Below, in pieces: positions 6,957-9,755 of a DNA stretch of 9,755 nucleotides. How positions within the stretch are numbered: the stretch's first letter is position 1; each line of letters begins with the position of its first letter. The notes beneath the pieces were generated by a model. That model did not search any database. It had not been told where the DNA came from and was given only the letters and a program-made list of their open reading frames with translations. This stretch comes from JAVBQJ01 sp045532655 (GTDB lineage: Bacteria > Verrucomicrobiota > Lentisphaeria > Victivallales > Victivallaceae), in the NCBI GenBank assembly GCA_045532655.1, contig JAZSGI010000065.1, forward strand, positions 1 to 9,755, given 5' to 3'. Both the position numbers and the translations under genes were made by a program.

Positions 6957-7015
6957 GTTTTTTTAAGTAAAAAACGGATATTTGATTTGCATAATGTAAG
7001 AATATGGACTATTGT
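6957..7015 (+). promoter_or_regulatory. Putative promoter with A/T-tract element for the secreted-protein pair
   Basis: TTGCAT (6987-6992) and TATTGT (7010-7015) are separated by 17 bases. A GTTTTTT/AAAAAAC inverted repeat (6957-6975) lies just upstream, where an UP element would be. The predicted transcript would start near 7022 and have a leader of about 60 bases. The rest of the 237-base gap holds only the preceding terminator and no reading frame worth calling. Confidence 0.35.
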
Positions 7016-7067
7016 ATTTCACTGTATTGGGGATTTCCCGTTTATTTCTGTTCTGTGAAGAATTTAT

Positions 7068-7075
7068 AAGGAGGT
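7068..7075 (+). promoter_or_regulatory. Full-length Shine-Dalgarno site
   Basis: AAGGAGGT is a complete match to the 16S anti-Shine-Dalgarno end, 5 bases before the ATG at 7081. It fixes this start and suggests strong translation of the first secreted protein. Confidence 0.85.
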
Positions 7076-7080
7076 AAATA

Positions 7081-8238
7081 ATGTTTGAAATCAAAAAGTT
7101 GACTTTGACAGCGTTGTGTGCCTGTTGTTTGTGCGCCGGTGCTGTAAATGTGCCGTCGGAGGTGGCGGCGGGGGATGCTGCTGATTTTGCTGCAATCCAA
7201 AGTGTGCTGCCTGCCGGAAAAACTGTATACCGTATCTGGAACTTGCGTAATTTTAAATATTACGGGATGCTGACACTTGAAAAATTGGCAGCAAATCTTT
7301 CTGATGAAGTTGGAATAAGTATGACTGATGATTTCCGGGAGGATTCGGAAAAGTTTTTTGAGCTTGCCGGAGTTGATGATTTCAAAACATTCGGTGTGGC
7401 AGATGCCATGATTTCGGAAGAGAACAATGTCTGGGAAGTTACCTCTGTCGCCTACAGCGGGAGACCCGTTGACGGCTTGTTTTATGAAATGTTCAAAGGA
7501 GAATTTGATACGGTGAAGGCCGCCGGATCCTGGCCTGTATCCACTATATGGGCATTCCGCGGTAATTTGCGGGTGACTCCTGCAGCAAAACTTATCCATG
7601 AAAATATCGAACCGCTGCCGCAGATGGCGGCTGAAGTTTGCAAAGCTCTTTCCGGCAGGTACTCTGCAGTGCTGGCGGAAGATGAAGAAGGGCTGCTGCT
7701 GGATATAGTTGTGCCTGACAATGATGCCGGTTTCCTCTTTTATTCCCTTAAAGCTCTTGTGGCACAGGAGCCGGGGGTATTGGCAGATAATGAAAAGATC
7801 GTTATCCGCATTGATGATGAACAGGTTTCGTTTGAAATTATCGTTTTCAGACGTAAAAACATGATCCGTATATGTAATGGACGGAACGTACCCGCCAGAC
7901 TCAAAGCCTTGCCGAAACTCAGGGATGACAAGGATTTTGCCGATCTTACTGCCGGTTTGGAACCTATGGGCGAAACAGTGGTGTATACAGGAGGTAAAAT
8001 TGTCAATCCTCTATTTGAGCAACAGGCGTCTGCCGCAGAGAAGATAGATTTCAGCAATATCTATATCGATGCTCCATGGGACAGCAGAATTTTCATGAAA
8101 TCATCGTTTACTCATTACGGTGTAGAGTCAAAATGCCGCATGTACGGCAATACAATGCAGAACAGTATTGAAAATATAAAGGTTATTTTGGAAAGTGCAG
8201 GGATGATGATTGAGGAGGGATATTATGAAAATTTCTAA
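7081..8238 (+). CDS. Exported protein of unknown function, first of a paralogous pair
   Basis: I do not recognise a named family. The 385-residue protein starts with a Sec-type signal: Lys5 and Lys6, then a hydrophobic stretch unusually rich in cysteine (positions 13, 15, 16, 18), with likely cleavage near AGA at 19-21. No good lipobox is present, although LCAC is a weak one. The mature part has no further membrane segment and alternates hydrophobic strands with acidic stretches, suggesting a soluble periplasmic or surface domain. It shares ordered motifs with the next gene: AGKTVYRI (45-52), SWPVSTIWAF (from 150) and LLLDIVVP (ending at 212). The XLP-x-x-T pattern before a strand also occurs in poorly characterised PVC-group exported proteins (DUF3352-like), but the link is weak. 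The ATG follows a perfect Shine-Dalgarno site. The end overlaps the next gene by 14 bases. Confidence 0.8.
   Translation: MFEIKKLTLTALCACCLCAGAVNVPSEVAAGDAADFAAIQSVLPAGKTVYRIWNLRNFKYYGMLTLEKLAANLSDEVGISMTDDFREDSEKFFELAGVDDFKTFGVADAMISEENNVWEVTSVAYSGRPVDGLFYEMFKGEFDTVKAAGSWPVSTIWAFRGNLRVTPAAKLIHENIEPLPQMAAEVCKALSGRYSAVLAEDEEGLLLDIVVPDNDAGFLFYSLKALVAQEPGVLADNEKIVIRIDDEQVSFEIIVFRRKNMIRICNGRNVPARLKALPKLRDDKDFADLTAGLEPMGETVVYTGGKIVNPLFEQQASAAEKIDFSNIYIDAPWDSRIFMKSSFTHYGVESKCRMYGNTMQNSIENIKVILESAGMMIEEGYYENF
8213..8218 (+). promoter_or_regulatory. Shine-Dalgarno site inside the upstream gene
   Basis: AGGAGG lies within the last codons of the first secreted-protein gene, 6 bases before the ATG at 8225. 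It decides the start of the second gene and supports production of both proteins from one transcript. Confidence 0.8.
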
Positions 8239-9616
8239 AATGTTATGTTTGACCTCACTTTTGTCTGTTGTGGGTGTCGGGGCTGTTTATGCTGAAGTTT
8301 CTTTGCAGTCACTTGCCGGTAAAATCGATGCCGGAGGGACAATTTATGAAATTTGCGTTTATCCGGAATCATTGAGAGAACTGCAGGAACCTCTGTCTGC
8401 TTTTATAAGCAAAATAAGCGAAGGTTCTCCGGAAATAAGTCAGGAAGAGGTACTGGCTGTAGAGAAAATAATCTTTTCCAGCGGTATGCTTGATTTTACC
8501 GGTTCCGCATACAGTTCCATATTGATACAGGAAGGCAACAGCCGGGAAGATGATATTTACCGCAGTAAGTTCTATCTGGCTTACGATGAAAACAGCGAAG
8601 CATGGGGACATAAACTTATTTTCAGTCAAAATTCTGATTATACCCCATTCTTCCGTGATCTGCCGGCAGATACAATTGCAGCTTTTTTCTGCAGCAGTAA
8701 TATAAAAGATATAAAACCCTTGATAGAAAATCTGGAACTGGAGGGTTTGCCCGAAGATTTATTTAATGATTGGCCTGACTTTAACGGAATCGTTGGGGTG
8801 ACCGTCTGGGGCAATGACGGTGTATTGTGTGTAACTCTTGCGCTGCCGCCGGCTTGTCTCGAACAGTGTGCAGATGGTTTTGGAGAGATGGTTTCCATTG
8901 AACGGAACGGCTGTGTTTTGCTTTTTGATTCTCAGGAACAAGTGGAGGCCTGGGATAATTCCGGCAAACTCACAACCGAACTGCCTGTTGAGCTTGACGG
9001 AACAGCAGGATTCTTTTATCTCGGCAGGGAGTGTATCGTCAAATGTATTGAAGCGTTGGAAAGTGAAGATTTTCTGCAGGAATATCTCGATGCTGCAGTT
9101 GAATTTGATGATGAACGCATAATTTCTGTCGTACGGGATAAAGATGGTATATCTTTCCGGGAATATGCCCATACCGATTTTATCGGAAGTCTTGTTTTGG
9201 CATTCGGCAGGTTCCTGATGCCGGTGGGCAAGGCTGCTTCTGATACAAACTGGCAGGAGGATTACAACTCCTTAGGATCAAATATAAATGGTGATCTGAT
9301 GCTGTTCCTGATGGACAATGGCGGTTTTCCCGGTAATGATGAAGTATATCTCCTTGCAGATATTTTCCCCGGCGAAGCAGGTGTTGATTTCATTTACCGC
9401 TGTCCGGAAGAATTGGAGGAGGTTGTGCCGGTATGTGTGCTTGCTCCGGAAGACGGGTATTGTCTGGTGGTTTATTCTGACTGCGATCAGAAGTACATCC
9501 CTTATGATGAAATGTCCGGTTCTGTTGGTGTTATAGGGGTACTGCAGTCCGGTTATCCTATGCCGGAGGAAGCCTTCCGTGAGTGGGTTGAACTTTCCTC
9601 CGGATGTGAATTCTGA
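8225..9616 (+). CDS. Exported acidic protein of unknown function, second of a paralogous pair
   Basis: No named family is recognised. The 463-residue protein has a clear Sec signal peptide: Lys2 and Lys5, a hydrophobic core at 6-20 and a cleavage site after VYA (residue 23). The mature protein is strongly acidic, with many Glu and Asp residues, and has no further membrane helix. Motifs matching the upstream gene are AGGTIYEI (36-43), DLPADTIAAFF (from 145) and VLCVTLALP (ending at 208). After about residue 280 it extends beyond the first protein with segments such as GSLVLAFGRFLMPVG and a C-terminus of small beta-like stretches. The ATG at 8225 was chosen because AGGAGG lies 6 bases upstream; a TTG at 8210 is in frame but falls in that ribosome site and would spoil the signal peptide. 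Translation is probably coupled to the first gene. A strong terminator follows. Confidence 0.8.
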   Translation: MKISKMLCLTSLLSVVGVGAVYAEVSLQSLAGKIDAGGTIYEICVYPESLRELQEPLSAFISKISEGSPEISQEEVLAVEKIIFSSGMLDFTGSAYSSILIQEGNSREDDIYRSKFYLAYDENSEAWGHKLIFSQNSDYTPFFRDLPADTIAAFFCSSNIKDIKPLIENLELEGLPEDLFNDWPDFNGIVGVTVWGNDGVLCVTLALPPACLEQCADGFGEMVSIERNGCVLLFDSQEQVEAWDNSGKLTTELPVELDGTAGFFYLGRECIVKCIEALESEDFLQEYLDAAVEFDDERIISVVRDKDGISFREYAHTDFIGSLVLAFGRFLMPVGKAASDTNWQEDYNSLGSNINGDLMLFLMDNGGFPGNDEVYLLADIFPGEAGVDFIYRCPEELEEVVPVCVLAPEDGYCLVVYSDCDQKYIPYDEMSGSVGVIGVLQSGYPMPEEAFREWVELSSGCEF

Positions 9617-9627
9617 AAGAGTATTCC

Positions 9628-9671
9628 GGGTTCTGCGAGGGAGTATATCTTAATTCCGGCAGAACCTTTTT
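9628..9671 (+). terminator. Intrinsic terminator of the secreted-protein operon
   Basis: GGTTCTGC (9629-9636) pairs perfectly with GCAGAACC (9659-9666), flanked by a G-T pair, and runs directly into a T-run (9667-9670). The 22-base loop is long. It lies 12 bases after the stop codon of the second secreted-protein gene. Confidence 0.8.
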
Positions 9672-9755
9672 GTACTGTTGAAAATGAACAGAAAACCGTG
9701 TTTTCGGGAAAAATGACGGAAAACCGGAAAAAATCTTAAAAAAAATAAAAAAAAG

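Noticed and set aside
7027..7040. GGGG/CCC mini-hairpin in the leader of the secreted pair as a riboswitch
   Set aside because: The stem is only 3-4 bp and the leader is too short and unstructured for a known riboswitch.
7081..7143. Lipoprotein signal in the first secreted protein
   Set aside because: The cysteines at 13-18 are not preceded by a proper lipobox; an ordinary Sec signal is the better reading.
9691..9755. Small GAAAAC/GTTTTC hairpin, a 10-codon frame from the ATG at 9684, and an A-rich end
   Set aside because: The hairpin has no T-run and the frame is too short, without a ribosome site. The A-rich end may be the leader of a gene beyond the window, but nothing shows this.

Overview
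The window is bacterial, with moderate G+C, few gaps between genes, clear Shine-Dalgarno sites and intrinsic terminators. The codon style, an AraC regulator next to a DegT-type aminotransferase, and secreted proteins without a recognisable family are reminiscent of Lentisphaerota or another member of the PVC group (Victivallis-like). That placement is an inference from protein style; no rRNA or marker gene confirms it.

Region 1 (1-1104, + strand) holds the 3' end of a gene cut by the window edge, probably a PHP-like metal-dependent hydrolase. It overlaps by 4 bases the start of rsmD, a 16S rRNA guanine-N2 methyltransferase. Region 2 (1137-4627, + strand) is a complete inner-membrane part of a MacAB-type tripartite export system: a periplasmic adaptor, an ATP-binding subunit and a separate FtsX/MacB-fold permease. 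The two halves of MacB are encoded by separate genes only 1 base apart. No TolC-like outer-membrane gene is in the window. A perfect 8-bp hairpin sits between adaptor and ATPase genes.

Region 3 (4664-6843) is a divergent pair. An AraC-family regulator on the minus strand runs convergent to the permease gene. A DegT/DnrJ/EryC1/StrS PLP-dependent aminotransferase lies on the plus strand. Their roughly 170-bp shared intergenic region carries a good sigma70-like promoter for the regulator, A/T tracts, and an 8-bp tandem repeat just upstream of the aminotransferase. A strong intrinsic terminator follows the aminotransferase.

Region 4 (6987-9671, + strand) is a self-contained two-gene unit with a probable promoter and a clear terminator. 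It encodes two exported proteins of unknown function whose reading frames overlap by 14 bases. They look like distant paralogues: several short motifs occur in the same order and at nearly the same residue positions. This pair is the least explained part of the window. The last 84 bases are A-rich and hold no gene that I can support.

I see no RNA genes, CRISPR arrays, insertion sequences or attachment sites. No obviously new multi-gene system is evident; the paralogous secreted pair and the regulator/aminotransferase switch are the best candidates for follow-up.
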